From: an uncultured Muribaculaceae bacterium
Lineage (GTDB): Bacteria > Bacteroidota > Bacteroidia > Bacteroidales > Muribaculaceae
Reading direction: 5' to 3'
Assembly: GCA_910579995.1 (NCBI GenBank)
Contig: CAJTWH010000029.1
Location: 1 to 37,832, forward strand
Length of the DNA stretch: 37,832 bases
Of this stretch, positions 7,655-16,257 are shown one piece after another (position 1 is the first letter of the stretch; every line of letters starts with the position of its first letter). A program made the position numbers and the translations under genes. The notes beneath the pieces are model-generated. The model had not been told where the DNA came from. It was given only the letters and a program-made list of their open reading frames with translations, and searched no databases.

Positions 7655-8395
7655 TTAGAATGAAACGTCGTTTTTGATCATATCTTTCAGCTCGTCGAAG
7701 TGCTTGCGGGCGTCAGATGTGCGCAGGTAGTTGTCGATGGAGTCTGCGTGCGATGATTTATGCAGGTCTGTGCCGATGAAGTCTACGAGCCCGTTGGCTA
7801 TCAGGTGCTCGGCTATCTTTTTCTCGGTCTTTCCGTATGCGCCGGCGAGGCTGAGAAGATTGATCTGGAACTGCAGTCCGCTTGCATGGAGCGATTTGTA
7901 GCGGTCTTGGCGGTGCCAGTAGTACGAGTAGCGCTCGGGATGGGCGAGAATAGGCCTTATGCCTTTCACCTGCAGGTCAAATATCAGTTGGTCAAGGTTC
8001 CACGGTTCCTGCAGGAAGGCATTCTCGATCAGCAGATGGTTGTTGGGCAGATACCAGATATCGCCGGCCTCAAGCCTGCGCGAGAAGAGCTCGTCGATAC
8101 GGTATTCGGCCGAGTGGCTTACTTCGATGTCGTTTCCTCGTCTTTGCAGTTCGGCATGAAGCTTTTCCATGGCAGGGTCGATGGTGCTTGCGTCGTTTTC
8201 AAAAGTTGTCTGCGTCACATGGGGACTCGCGATTATCCGCTTGATACCCCAGCTCTGCATACGCTCGATAAGGTCGGCCGAGGTGGCGGCGTCGGGGCTG
8301 CCGTCGTCTACACCCGGCACGATATGGCAATGTATATCGGTGGTGAAACAAAGCTCCACCGGATCTTTTGATTTCTTTTTCAGGAAGTCAAACAT
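7655..8395 (-). CDS. CpsB/CapB-type PHP-domain tyrosine phosphatase
   Basis: A 246-aa cytoplasmic protein of the PHP family that dephosphorylates capsular-synthesis tyrosine kinases in Firmicutes and Bacteroidetes. Metal-binding motifs are present: D20-I-H22-C-H24 within TTDIHCHIVPGVDDGS, ASPH near residue 70, the LLIEN stretch, ILAHPERY near 150 and GTDLHKSSH near 210. Length matches YwqE/CpsB. The kinase and polysaccharide genes expected as partners are not in the window, so its target here is unknown. The 205-nt gap upstream holds two copies of a short palindromic repeat (8412-8431, 8553-8576) and no clear promoter. Confidence 0.93.
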   Translation of the reverse strand: MFDFLKKKSKDPVELCFTTDIHCHIVPGVDDGSPDAATSADLIERMQSWGIKRIIASPHVTQTTFENDASTIDPAMEKLHAELQRRGNDIEVSHSAEYRIDELFSRRLEAGDIWYLPNNHLLIENAFLQEPWNLDQLIFDLQVKGIRPILAHPERYSYYWHRQDRYKSLHASGLQFQINLLSLAGAYGKTEKKIAEHLIANGLVDFIGTDLHKSSHADSIDNYLRTSDARKHFDELKDMIKNDVSF

Positions 8396-8411
8396 ACACG
8401 TTTATAAACTG

Positions 8412-8431
8412 AAGTTCCGCAAGCAACACTT
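8412..8431. repeat. Intergenic palindromic repeat, degenerate copy
   Basis: AAGTTCCGCAAGCAACACTT matches the perfect palindrome at 21132-21151 at 17 of 20 positions. Confidence 0.5.
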
Positions 8432-8552
8432 CAGTCAGGCATAAAAGGAAAAAGGCAAAATTGGCGAGACAATAGTCTTGCAATTGAGTAATATTTGAAA
8501 TGTATTCTTTTGCCTGCCACCGGCAATTGCCTTATTAACCTTCTTTGCCAGC

Positions 8553-8576
8553 CCAACTTAGGCTTGCGAAAGTTGG
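8553..8576. repeat. Intergenic palindromic repeat / weak hairpin
   Basis: CCAACTT (8553-8559) pairs with AAGTTGG (8570-8576) around a GCTTGCGA core. On the minus strand it resembles the 21132-21151 element at 16 of 20 positions, with a paired change that keeps the stem. It may also end the operon that stops at 8601, but there is no T tract. Confidence 0.45.
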
Positions 8577-8600
8577 ATATTATAAATTACAATTAAGTTC

Positions 8601-9134
8601 TTACTTCGATTTCGAGGCGCTACGGCGCGACGTCGCATCGAGTATGAACGGGCACGGCTCGCGAACACCTTGCGGCGGCGCAGCCCTAAGTTTATTGAGA
8701 GCGTCTACAGCCTCGTCAATAGTGGCGTACGAGCCGGTAACTATATAGTAATAAGGCTCGGCAGTCTCTACTACGAAAGCACCGGGATAGCCGTTGTCGG
8801 CAAGGCGGTTGCGGAGCGATATGGCATTGAACTGCTGTTTGAACTGGCCGGCCACGACATTATATCGCCGAAGATTCTCCGGAGTGCCTCCGCCGTCTTT
8901 GGTCACCTTGACAAGTTGGGTGGTAACCTCTACATTGCCGTGGGCGCTTTCTACGGTATTGGTATTCTTCTGCCGGCGTTCTTTGCCATAGATGGTGTCG
9001 TCAATGCTCTCCGACGAATCACGAGCGGCTATAGTCTTTTCATAAGCCGCTCTATAATTCGCCTCGGTGGTTTTGCACGAGGCGAAAACCATCGAGGTGA
9101 ATAATGTTAACAGCAGTATGTGTACCGCTTTCAT
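8601..9134 (-). CDS. SPOR-domain lipoprotein
   Basis: A 177-aa lipoprotein. The signal peptide ends in a lipobox (VFASC, Cys20). A polar linker is followed by a SPOR domain at about residues 92-165 (YNVVAGQFKQQFNAISLRNR … YYIVTGSYATIDEAVDALN). SPOR domains bind denuded peptidoglycan glycan strands, often at the division site, so this is probably an outer-membrane lipoprotein held to the wall. Its ATG overlaps the stop of the upstream C1 peptidase gene by 4 nt (ATGA), so the two are translationally coupled and may act on the same envelope compartment. Confidence 0.92.
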   Translation of the reverse strand: MKAVHILLLTLFTSMVFASCKTTEANYRAAYEKTIAARDSSESIDDTIYGKERRQKNTNTVESAHGNVEVTTQLVKVTKDGGGTPENLRRYNVVAGQFKQQFNAISLRNRLADNGYPGAFVVETAEPYYYIVTGSYATIDEAVDALNKLRAAPPQGVREPCPFILDATSRRSASKSK

Positions 9135-10342
9135 TTTTTAAGTCCTAATTTCTTGGCGGTTTCCTTCGGCACGGCGTTGCGGTGTACGAGGATATCCATA
9201 GTCTTGGCGAGGAAATATGGCTCAGACACGTAGAAGTAGCCATCGTAAACCTGATTGGTATCCCACGAGTTCTTCACCTTGTAGTAGCGGTTGCCGAACT
9301 GGTCGGTTGCCGTGCCGGTGATTTCCATACCGTGGTCGTCGGTGGTCTCCTGCGAGTCGAACATCTCCTGACGGAGCTCGGGTGTGACGGTGATTTCCTC
9401 TACCGGACCTTCAAAATTATATTTCTCGTCCATGCGGTCTTTATCGGAGAGTTTCACCCAGCGCGACAGCTCAGTGCCGTCCATGTCGCTCTCGCTCTTG
9501 CCTTTGGGCATGAGAGCGACGCCCTTGGTCCATTTGAAGCCGCCCTCGCTTACATCGGCCGCCCATACAAGCGTATGACCCTGTGCAAGAGAGTTGTCTA
9601 CGATAGCCTTGAGCTCGTCGAGAGGCACATTGTATGATTTCTCCCAAAGCCAGTTGTCGGGCACTTCTACTGCAAACTCCTCATAGTAAGGATGATGGGT
9701 AAACGATGTCACCGATACATAGTCGTCGGGGTTGAGCGGCAGGCTCTCTGCATAGCTCTTGGGGGTATAGGTCTTGCCCTTGTATTCGAATGTCTCGGGA
9801 ACAGGGCCGAGGTAGGCGTCAAGTATAGCCTCTATACCTTTCATCCAAGCCTTGGAGAGTTTTTTGTTGGGTTTCTTTACGATTTCTTTCAGGTAGGCTG
9901 CAAGTACAGCGTCGAGTTCGCCGTGTACGTGCTTGTCTTCGCCATATTGCAGACCGTTGTATACTTCTTCAGGCACTGCGCCATAGCGCTTCCACACGTA
10001 GGGAACGTCCATAGCCGAGCCGCCGGCGCCGAAGTTGGTCTGGCCATACATGCGCACGAAACGCTCGGCCTTGTCGCGGTAGCACTGGCGCACGGTAAAC
10101 ATCTCCGAGATATCAAGAGAGTCGCCGCCGTTCTTGCGGATTTCGTCTTCGTAGAACGATGTGCCGGCGAAGCACCAGCATGTTCCCGATTTATTCTGGT
10201 CTTTTACCGAGGTAGAGGGCAGGTTGATGACATCGGTGAAGATAAAGGTCTTTGTAGAGTCGGTGGCTGAGCTGTCGGCAGGAGCCTCGGCGTATGCGCC
10301 AAGAGATATGGCGCCCAATAGTAAAGCTGCAGGTAATTTCAT
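9131..10342 (-). CDS. C1-family (papain/bleomycin hydrolase-like) cysteine peptidase
   Basis: A 403-aa exported peptidase with a signal peptide (about residues 1-19). The active-site block is VKDQNKSGTCWCFAGTSFYE, with Q49 as oxyanion residue and Cys55 as nucleophile. The His is in DDHGMEITG near residue 340 and the Asn in YYKVKNSWDTN near 358, so the triad is intact. The order and length fit the aminopeptidase C/bleomycin hydrolase subgroup, but unlike the cytosolic enzymes it carries an export signal. It begins directly after the ilvA stop codon and overlaps the SPOR lipoprotein gene by 4 nt. Confidence 0.93.
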   Translation of the reverse strand: MKLPAALLLGAISLGAYAEAPADSSATDSTKTFIFTDVINLPSTSVKDQNKSGTCWCFAGTSFYEDEIRKNGGDSLDISEMFTVRQCYRDKAERFVRMYGQTNFGAGGSAMDVPYVWKRYGAVPEEVYNGLQYGEDKHVHGELDAVLAAYLKEIVKKPNKKLSKAWMKGIEAILDAYLGPVPETFEYKGKTYTPKSYAESLPLNPDDYVSVTSFTHHPYYEEFAVEVPDNWLWEKSYNVPLDELKAIVDNSLAQGHTLVWAADVSEGGFKWTKGVALMPKGKSESDMDGTELSRWVKLSDKDRMDEKYNFEGPVEEITVTPELRQEMFDSQETTDDHGMEITGTATDQFGNRYYKVKNSWDTNQVYDGYFYVSEPYFLAKTMDILVHRNAVPKETAKKLGLKK

Positions 10343-11545
10343 TTAATTAAGTACTTTATAATGAGCCTCATTGAGAGCCTCACGTATTTGGTTGATATGT
10401 TCTTTGTCGCGTGTCTCGAGTTCGATGCGTATTGTGCAGCCGTTGATGGCCGACGATGTGTTGATACGCTCGTGTGTCACCGAGATGATGTTTCCGCCGC
10501 GTTCGCCGATTACATTGCATACGCCCGAGAGCTGGCCGGGTTTGTCGGCGAGGTCTACGATAAACGTATAGTTGCGCCCGCTCTTGTTCAAGCCGCGGGT
10601 GATGACTCGGCTCAATGTGTTCACGTCGATATTGCCGCCCGATACAAGGCATACCGTCTTGAGGCCTTCGATCGGCAGTTTGCCGAACATCGCCGCCGCT
10701 ACACCTACAGCGCCGGCGCCTTCGGCGACAATCTTCTGCTTCTCGATAAGTGCGAGTATGGCGGCTGCTATCTCATCGTCGCTCACAGTTACAACCTCGT
10801 CTACATAGCGGTTGCACATCTCGAAGGTATTCACTCCCGGCTCTTTCACGGCAATACCGTCGGCAATGGTGCTCACATCATTCAGGTGGCAGAGCTTGCC
10901 CTCTTTGAGCGACGCAGCCATCGACGGCGCTCCGCTCGACTGCACGCCGAATACTTTCACATCGGGGCGCAAGGTCTTGATGGCGAATGCCACGCCCGAA
11001 ATCAGGCCGCCGCCGCCGATAGGCACGACTACCGCCTGCACATCAGGCATTTGCTCAAGGATCTCAAGGCCGATAGTTCCTTGGCCGGCTATAACCTTGG
11101 GGTCGTCGAAGGGGTGCACGAAAGTATAGCCGTGCTCTTTCTGCAGCTCCATAGCCTTGGCGTAGGCGTCGTCATATACGCCCGGCACCAGACAAACCTC
11201 GGCGCCGTAGCCCTTGGTAGCCTCTACTTTCGATATCGGGGCACCGGCAGGGAGGCATATCAGCGACTTGATACCGTTGTGCGTCGCACCGAGAGCCACG
11301 CCTTGCGCATGATTGCCTGCCGAGCAGGCTATTACACCGCGGCTCTTCTCCTCGTCGGTGAGCTGCGATATCTTATAGTAAGCGCCGCGGAGCTTAAAAG
11401 ACCCCGTCAGCTGCAGGTTTTCTGTCTTCAGATAAATATCGAGCCCCGGGCATAGCTGCGGTGCCGGTATGATGGCAGTTCGGCGTGCTACATCCTTAAG
11501 CACTGCCGCTGCGTTGAATATCTCGCTTATTTCAAGATTTTCCAT
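10343..11545 (-). CDS. ilvA: Threonine ammonia-lyase (short form with one ACT domain)
   Basis: A 400-aa PLP enzyme that converts threonine to 2-oxobutanoate, the first step of isoleucine synthesis or of threonine catabolism. The PLP lysine is K51 in LTGSFKLRGAYYK. SAGNHAQGVA and the VPIGGGGLISG phosphate-binding loop are intact. A single C-terminal ACT domain (about 325-400, FIVDLADKPGQLSGV…) replaces the two-ACT tail of E. coli IlvA. I place the start at MENLEISEIF (11545): an in-frame ATG at 11596 lies upstream of the -7 box TACTTTTG at 11574-11581, so it cannot be translated from this promoter, and its extra residues do not resemble the family. It heads the ilvA-C1 peptidase-SPOR operon. 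Confidence 0.95.
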   Translation of the reverse strand: MENLEISEIFNAAAVLKDVARRTAIIPAPQLCPGLDIYLKTENLQLTGSFKLRGAYYKISQLTDEEKSRGVIACSAGNHAQGVALGATHNGIKSLICLPAGAPISKVEATKGYGAEVCLVPGVYDDAYAKAMELQKEHGYTFVHPFDDPKVIAGQGTIGLEILEQMPDVQAVVVPIGGGGLISGVAFAIKTLRPDVKVFGVQSSGAPSMAASLKEGKLCHLNDVSTIADGIAVKEPGVNTFEMCNRYVDEVVTVSDDEIAAAILALIEKQKIVAEGAGAVGVAAAMFGKLPIEGLKTVCLVSGGNIDVNTLSRVITRGLNKSGRNYTFIVDLADKPGQLSGVCNVIGERGGNIISVTHERINTSSAINGCTIRIELETRDKEHINQIREALNEAHYKVLN

Positions 11546-11573
11546 CAGTAATTTCTCGTTTGGTTTAATCTCA

Positions 11574-11605
11574 CAAAAGTAATAATTTAATACCAAACAA
11601 GCAAA
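11574..11605 (-). promoter_or_regulatory. Promoter of ilvA operon, TTTG-N20-TACTTTTG
   Basis: TTTG at 11602-11605 and TACTTTTG at 11574-11581 on the minus strand, 20 nt apart. The predicted transcript starts near 11567, about 22 nt before the ilvA ATG chosen here. Confidence 0.75.
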
Positions 11606-11650
11606 AAAATCTACAACACCAAAATTCCCCTGATACGATTAATAATCCGG

Positions 11651-12499
11651 TCAGATTCTCAACTTGTAAACCTCAGCAGTATTTGACCCAATGATTCGCC
11701 TTACAATTACAATGCCTGTAATTCCAGCGCTCTTGATATCATTGATAGATTTAAATTCGCCTACTTTCACACCATTCTGCAGGTAGACTTCGAGATATTC
11801 ATTGAGATTGTCTACAACATTTTCCACGCCGGAAACAATGCCATTTGGCAGCAATTCAATTGTATAGACAGTCTTGCCATATTCATTCTCTGCTGTGAAA
11901 TCAATCCAAACACAGACTGTGGATGTGATATACTCTGCAACATCGTTTACTATACCTTGCTCGTAGATGTATTTAGTCTTAAGTTTGGGATTGTATTCTT
12001 CCTCGACAGAGACCGTTATCTTATCCGCGCCCCTATAATTTACAGTATAAAAAGCATTATAAGAATCGTATGGAGCATTGCTTTTCACGCTGTCAATCAC
12101 GGCGTAGAAAATCTTGGGCTTGAGTTCAAAATCAATATGATAAGGCTCGGCGTTATATTGCTTCCCGTTTACGTCGTATGCCAAGTCAAGGGTCGCAGAC
12201 AACACTCCATCAGAGCTTATATAATTGTCAAGATTGGTAAGAATAGGTGTCTTGCAAAATCCGGCGCTGTCTTGCAGTTCAACAGTCTCCACTCCTCCCG
12301 AAACCTTGGGAAGAGAAAGACTCCACATCGGAGACTCAATATCTTTGTCGTCAGAGGTAAAACTGAATTGATACTCGCTGTAAGCCGAAAACCCCGATAC
12401 CTCCGGATTTATACAAACAATCTCCACATTGCTTGCATACAGCGCATTGGCAAATGAAGATAATATCACAGCAACGAACAAATAAAGAATCCTTTTCAT
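11651..12499 (-). CDS. Secreted unknown protein with T9SS-like C-terminal tail
   Basis: A 282-aa protein with a signal peptide (residues 1-22, …FANALYASN). The mature part is beta-rich, with Tyr, Val and Thr alternations suggesting Ig-like strands and no catalytic motif. The last 60 residues (ENVVDNLNEYLEVYLQNGVK, then a VGEF/…VYKLRI end) follow the pattern of type IX secretion tails in this order: a 'VYLQNGVKV' strand, a short helix-like spacer and a terminal strand. It is therefore probably exported to the cell surface. It has no obvious operon partner and the promoter is not clear. Confidence 0.75.
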   Translation of the reverse strand: MKRILYLFVAVILSSFANALYASNVEIVCINPEVSGFSAYSEYQFSFTSDDKDIESPMWSLSLPKVSGGVETVELQDSAGFCKTPILTNLDNYISSDGVLSATLDLAYDVNGKQYNAEPYHIDFELKPKIFYAVIDSVKSNAPYDSYNAFYTVNYRGADKITVSVEEEYNPKLKTKYIYEQGIVNDVAEYITSTVCVWIDFTAENEYGKTVYTIELLPNGIVSGVENVVDNLNEYLEVYLQNGVKVGEFKSINDIKSAGITGIVIVRRIIGSNTAEVYKLRI

Positions 12500-12638
12500 A
12501 GTTTGAGAACTGGCTTAACTTGTTTGATTAATTGAGGCTTGGCTATATTTATAATATCCGGAATATATAATACGTATTTGATTTTTGAAAAGCTTGCGGG
12601 CTTCAGTTCGCCTGATGTCGTTGCTCTCCGATGGGGAT

Positions 12639-13577
12639 TTATCGGCGGCAGATCCAAGCGTTGGGGTGGCGGGTGTACTCGCCGGCTTCGATGGCGGCGC
12701 GGTTGAGTGAGTCAAAGCTCTCTCCGCTAAGGGTGTATATGCGGTAGCGTCCGTCTTTTTCAAGAATCTTGTAGCCCTCGCCGTAGGTATTCACATACTC
12801 CTGAGCGTCGGCCATGCTTGCCAATGACGCTACTACGAGGCAATATTTCGATTTGTCTTCTTTGGGCAATTGTGCTATCACTACCGGCTCGCTCTCTACA
12901 GGGCATGAGGCGTCGGCAGGGGTGTTGAAGATAAGCACAAGCGATGGCTCGGCTTGACCGCCGGGCATAATAGGCTGAACAGGTAATGCCGGTTGCTCGA
13001 AGCCCATCGACGCCACCTGCGGGTCGCCGGCTTTGCGGCCGGGAAGTTGTGAGAATACAAAAGCCAATACGGCGAAAACAGCGATGGCGGCTGCCGACGA
13101 GGCTGTGCGGCGCAGCGAGCGCATGAATGTCTCGCGGCGTTCTTCGGCGGCACGGTCGATGTTTTCCTGCACTGTCACATCGCTCAGAGGCTCGAGAGCA
13201 AGTGCTTTCAACCAAGCATTGCTGTCGGCAGAGGTAAAGCTTACCTGCGTTCCTTCGGCTTTGAGCATGCCGCAATCACCGATGGCGCTGTTGCCGTCGA
13301 TGGCAAGCTCGCGGCGGATGGCTTCCACATCTTCCGAAAGCACATTTGCAGCGTGGGTGGTGTCGCATTCAAGGGCGCGGGCAAGCGAGGCGCAAAGCTC
13401 TTCATCGGCAAGATTGCCGCTGTAGTGCTCGAAGCTGAAGCCCTGCGACGGTGCGCTCAAAGAGCCGTCGGTCAATGTAGATGATATACGGCGAGATACG
13501 AACGTACCCAAGCCGGGCACGGCAACTATGCCGCGCTCTCTGAGAAGCCGCTCGATATGTAATTTCGTCGTATTCAA
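12639..13577 (-). CDS. HU-like domain / membrane / SPOR-domain fusion protein
   Basis: A 312-aa protein. Residues 1-115 resemble the prokaryotic CCDC81-type HU domain: an N-terminal LHIERLLRERGIVAVPGLGTF stretch, followed by a helical repeat and DCGMLKAEG. One transmembrane helix lies at about 158-178 and a Pro-rich periplasmic linker at 180-235. A SPOR domain (about 238-310, YCLVVASLASMADAQEYVNTYG … GRYRIYTLSG) would bind peptidoglycan. The cytoplasmic HU-like domain and periplasmic SPOR domain suggest a link between nucleoid and cell wall at the division site; this is inference from domains. It ends in IC RR with no further domain. A -7 box TAATTTTG lies 45-52 nt upstream. Confidence 0.88.
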   Translation of the reverse strand: MNTTKLHIERLLRERGIVAVPGLGTFVSRRISSTLTDGSLSAPSQGFSFEHYSGNLADEELCASLARALECDTTHAANVLSEDVEAIRRELAIDGNSAIGDCGMLKAEGTQVSFTSADSNAWLKALALEPLSDVTVQENIDRAAEERRETFMRSLRRTASSAAAIAVFAVLAFVFSQLPGRKAGDPQVASMGFEQPALPVQPIMPGGQAEPSLVLIFNTPADASCPVESEPVVIAQLPKEDKSKYCLVVASLASMADAQEYVNTYGEGYKILEKDGRYRIYTLSGESFDSLNRAAIEAGEYTRHPNAWICRR

Positions 13578-13621
13578 TGCTTTAAAATGATTGGTTGCTG
13601 ACAGAGGCTGTTTTGCTCCTA

Positions 13622-13629
13622 CAAAATTA
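13622..13629 (-). promoter_or_regulatory. -7 box for the HU-SPOR gene
   Basis: TAATTTTG on the minus strand fits TAnnTTTG at a sensible distance from the ATG at 13577. No good TTTG stands 19-20 nt upstream, so confidence is moderate. Confidence 0.4.
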
Positions 13630-13691
13630 GCTATTTATTTTTAATTGTGGATAATTTTGAAGCAAATTTTTTGGCTAAAAGTTTGCGGCGA

Positions 13692-13748
13692 GTTGGCGGA
13701 GGGTGGTATAATTGCAAATACTAACTTGCTGCCCACTGCCCACCAACC
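13692..13748. terminator. Imperfect hairpin after the antiporter gene
   Basis: GTTGGCGGAGGGTGG on one side and CCCACTGCCCACCAAC on the other form an imperfect stem. It resembles the hairpin at 14732-14804 on the other side of the antiporter gene. There is no T tract, so the terminator role is tentative. Confidence 0.4.
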
Positions 13749-13760
13749 TTAAACTTTATC

Positions 13761-14720
13761 TCACAAATTTGCAATTTGAAAAACCACATATCCGATGTAG
13801 CAGCAGCTCAGCACGGCTCCCTCGGCGCGGGTGATGGTGCGGGTGCTGAAAAACCAGCCGAAAATCCAGAAGAGGAGGCAGGCTGCGGTCATTGTCAGCA
13901 GATCGACATTGCCGATGTTGCCGAAAGGCAAGGGGCGTATCACAGCCGAGGCGCCGAGCACGAGGAAGATATTGAAGATGTTGCTGCCTATCACGTTGCC
14001 TAGAGCTATGCCCGGTTTACCTTTGACTGCGGCTGTGACTGATGTCGCAAGCTCGGGCAGCGATGTGCCTGCCGCAACGATGGTGAGTCCGATCACAGCG
14101 TCGCTCACGCCCATTGACGAGGCTATGCCCGACGCCGACGCTACAAAGAGGTCGCCGCCGTAGACCAAGGCCGCAAGTCCGCCGGCTACCCACAGCAGTG
14201 ATTTCCACATCGGCATGGCTTTTACTGTCTCGCCGCCGTCTTCCGGGCTATTTTTAGCCTGAGAAAAGGTATAGCGCATGAAAATTGCGAAAAACAGCAG
14301 AAGAAGTATACCGTCGGTTCGTGATACCACATTGGCCGCCGCTCCGTCAAGCAGGCTCGCATTGCCGATGGCCAGAAGAGCAAGCGCCGAGAGTATGACG
14401 AGCGGTATCTCGTTGGTCATTATGCTACGTCCGATTTTTATCGGCGACACCATGGCGGTGACGCCGATAATAACCAGTACGTTGAAGATATTGCTGCCTA
14501 CTACATTGCCTATCGCAAGCTCCGGGCTGTCGTTGAGAGCCGACATGGCACTGATGACAAGCTCCGGTGCCGACGTGCCGAATGCAACTACAGTAAGACC
14601 AATCACAAGGTCGCTCACTCCATAGCGTTTTGCGATGGCTGACGATCCGTCGGTCAGAAAATTAGCTCCGGCCAGTATGAGCACCAGCCCTCCGATAAGT
14701 AAGAGTATATCAAGCAGCAT
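13761..14720 (-). CDS. Calcium/sodium antiporter, YrbG type (CaCA family)
   Basis: A 319-aa inner-membrane protein with about ten transmembrane helices and the two inverted alpha-repeats of the CaCA superfamily. Repeat 1 is GLTVVAFGTSAPELVISAMS with GNVVGSNIFN. Repeat 2 is GLTIVAAGTSLPELATSVTA with GNVIGSNIFN. The Glu in each PEL and the GSN motifs supply the Ca2+/Na+ site. Length matches bacterial YrbG. It would move Ca2+ out against Na+ (or H+) entry. The gene stands alone between two similar hairpins. Confidence 0.96.
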   Translation of the reverse strand: MLLDILLLIGGLVLILAGANFLTDGSSAIAKRYGVSDLVIGLTVVAFGTSAPELVISAMSALNDSPELAIGNVVGSNIFNVLVIIGVTAMVSPIKIGRSIMTNEIPLVILSALALLAIGNASLLDGAAANVVSRTDGILLLLFFAIFMRYTFSQAKNSPEDGGETVKAMPMWKSLLWVAGGLAALVYGGDLFVASASGIASSMGVSDAVIGLTIVAAGTSLPELATSVTAAVKGKPGIALGNVIGSNIFNIFLVLGASAVIRPLPFGNIGNVDLLTMTAACLLFWIFGWFFSTRTITRAEGAVLSCCYIGYVVFQIANL

Positions 14721-14731
14721 AATTTTTTGTT

Positions 14732-14804
14732 AAGGTTGGAGGTTGGTGGTGTGGATTGGGGGGATTGCTAATATACCACACTCGGCCCACACACCATCAA
14801 CCTT
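14732..14804. terminator. Hairpin between amylase and antiporter genes
   Basis: AAGGTTG (14732-14738) and a GGTGGTGTGG stretch pair with CCACACACCA and CAACCTT (ending 14804). It directly follows the amylase stop codon on the minus strand and probably ends the glucan operon. Confidence 0.55.
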
Positions 14805-14807
14805 GCG

Positions 14808-16235
14808 TTACAGATAAAGAATATACGTAGCTGTCGGGGCGGCTTTGCCGGTAAGCATGCCTTTGGCGACCTTGAATGTTGTGCCGCTCACGGCGTCGGT
14901 ATAAGTTCCGTCGGGCAGGGTAGTGGGCATTTTCACTTTCTGAGCCTTTGTGGAGAAATTGATAAGAGCCAAGCCCTTGTTGCCGCGGGTAACGGTAGCG
15001 AGTGCGCCGTTGTCGCTATATGCGAGAGTCTCGCTTTCTCCGGCCATTGCGTGGCGGAATTTGTTGGCGGCCACAACTTCAGGATGATAGAACTCAGCGT
15101 TGCCGCGCGCGCCTATGCGGTTGGTGCCCCAATAGTTCTCTCGGGTGCTGCCTGCCGGACGGCTGAAAAAGAGCGGTTTGCCCGTGGCGCGGGAAGTGAG
15201 GAACACCCAGCCGGTGCGTATCTGGTCGTCGGTCAATCCGGCTGATTCATTGTCGTTGCAATAAGTGTCGTGGCTCTCGACCCATGTCACAAGCATACCC
15301 GGATTCGACGGGTGCTGCCAGTTGGCGAGGTCTTCCACGCGGGTGTCGCCCGTTGCAAGCACGTGGCGGAGCGCATGGCCGTAGTTGCTTGCAGTAAGAT
15401 CCATATAATCGTCATATTCAGTCTCTTTTACATTCTTGTCCTGAAGCACTTCGCCGTAGATATAGAGGCTGTCGGGCATGAGTAGCGAAAGACCTTTTAC
15501 GCCCTTGCGGCCTGTGGCTATGTCCCAGAAGTCATTTTCTTTAGCCTTCGGGTCGACAGGGTCGCTCGGCAGACCGATATGCTTGGCAGTGTCGTAGCGG
15601 AAGCCGCGTGCGCCAAGATTGATAAGGTCGTTGACATATTGCATGTAATAGTATTGGAAGTCGGGATTCTCGGTGTTGACATCGGGGAGGCCGCCCATCT
15701 TGTAGGTGGTGCACTGCAGGCGGTCGTTATAGTCAATGCAGTCTTTCATACCGTTGGCATGGAAAAGATTGTCGTGTCCGCCTACGGCATTGTCAAGCCC
15801 GGGCAATACAGCCGTATGGTCTACCGCTGTATGGTTGGGAAGCACGTCTACGAGCACGCGCACGCCATATTTGTATGCGCTGTCGCACATGGCCTTGAAA
15901 TCTTCGCGGCTGCCGAGCATATAGTTGCCTATTTGCCAGTCGGTAGGTTGGTAGTAGAAATACCATTTGCCGCTTATGCTGTCGCCGGGCTGGCTCATGA
16001 GAGCCATGCCGCCGCCCTCGCCTACATAGCAGGCCTGCACCGGTGATGTCTGCACATAATTATAGCCGGCCTCTTTTATTTGCTTCATGTTGGCTGCGAT
16101 AGTGTCGAGCGACCACGACCATGCGTGGAGTATAATCTCATCCTGAGCCGAGAGAGGGCGCTCAGCGCCGTTCACGGCGGTGGCACCCATGGCGAGCATA
16201 AGGCCGCCGATTAAATATAATCCTTTGCGTTTCAT
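14808..16235 (-). CDS. Exported alpha-amylase (GH13)
   Basis: A 475-aa glycoside hydrolase family 13 enzyme that cleaves internal alpha-1,4 bonds of starch or maltodextrins. A signal peptide covers residues 1-24. The conserved GH13 regions are all present: VLVDVLPNHT (126-135), GARGFRYDTAKH with nucleophile D215, LYIYGEVL with acid/base E262, and VTWVESHDT with stabiliser D323. A small beta-domain C closes the protein (…ATYILYL). Compact enzymes like this are found in bacteria and resemble animal/plant amylases. It follows the pullulanase gene by 22 nt, and both genes share a CATACTTACTTA-type leader, so they are co-expressed to debranch and hydrolyse alpha-glucan. Confidence 0.95.
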   Translation of the reverse strand: MKRKGLYLIGGLMLAMGATAVNGAERPLSAQDEIILHAWSWSLDTIAANMKQIKEAGYNYVQTSPVQACYVGEGGGMALMSQPGDSISGKWYFYYQPTDWQIGNYMLGSREDFKAMCDSAYKYGVRVLVDVLPNHTAVDHTAVLPGLDNAVGGHDNLFHANGMKDCIDYNDRLQCTTYKMGGLPDVNTENPDFQYYYMQYVNDLINLGARGFRYDTAKHIGLPSDPVDPKAKENDFWDIATGRKGVKGLSLLMPDSLYIYGEVLQDKNVKETEYDDYMDLTASNYGHALRHVLATGDTRVEDLANWQHPSNPGMLVTWVESHDTYCNDNESAGLTDDQIRTGWVFLTSRATGKPLFFSRPAGSTRENYWGTNRIGARGNAEFYHPEVVAANKFRHAMAGESETLAYSDNGALATVTRGNKGLALINFSTKAQKVKMPTTLPDGTYTDAVSGTTFKVAKGMLTGKAAPTATYILYL

Positions 16236-16257
16236 GTAAGTAAGTATGATGATTTCA

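Noticed and set aside
10361..11455. 364-codon open frame opposite ilvA
   Set aside because: Fully inside the ilvA gene, whose motifs are intact; the antisense product resembles nothing and has no leader.
11546..11596. Upstream ATG of ilvA
   Set aside because: It lies upstream of the -7 box TACTTTTG, and the extra residues do not resemble the family.
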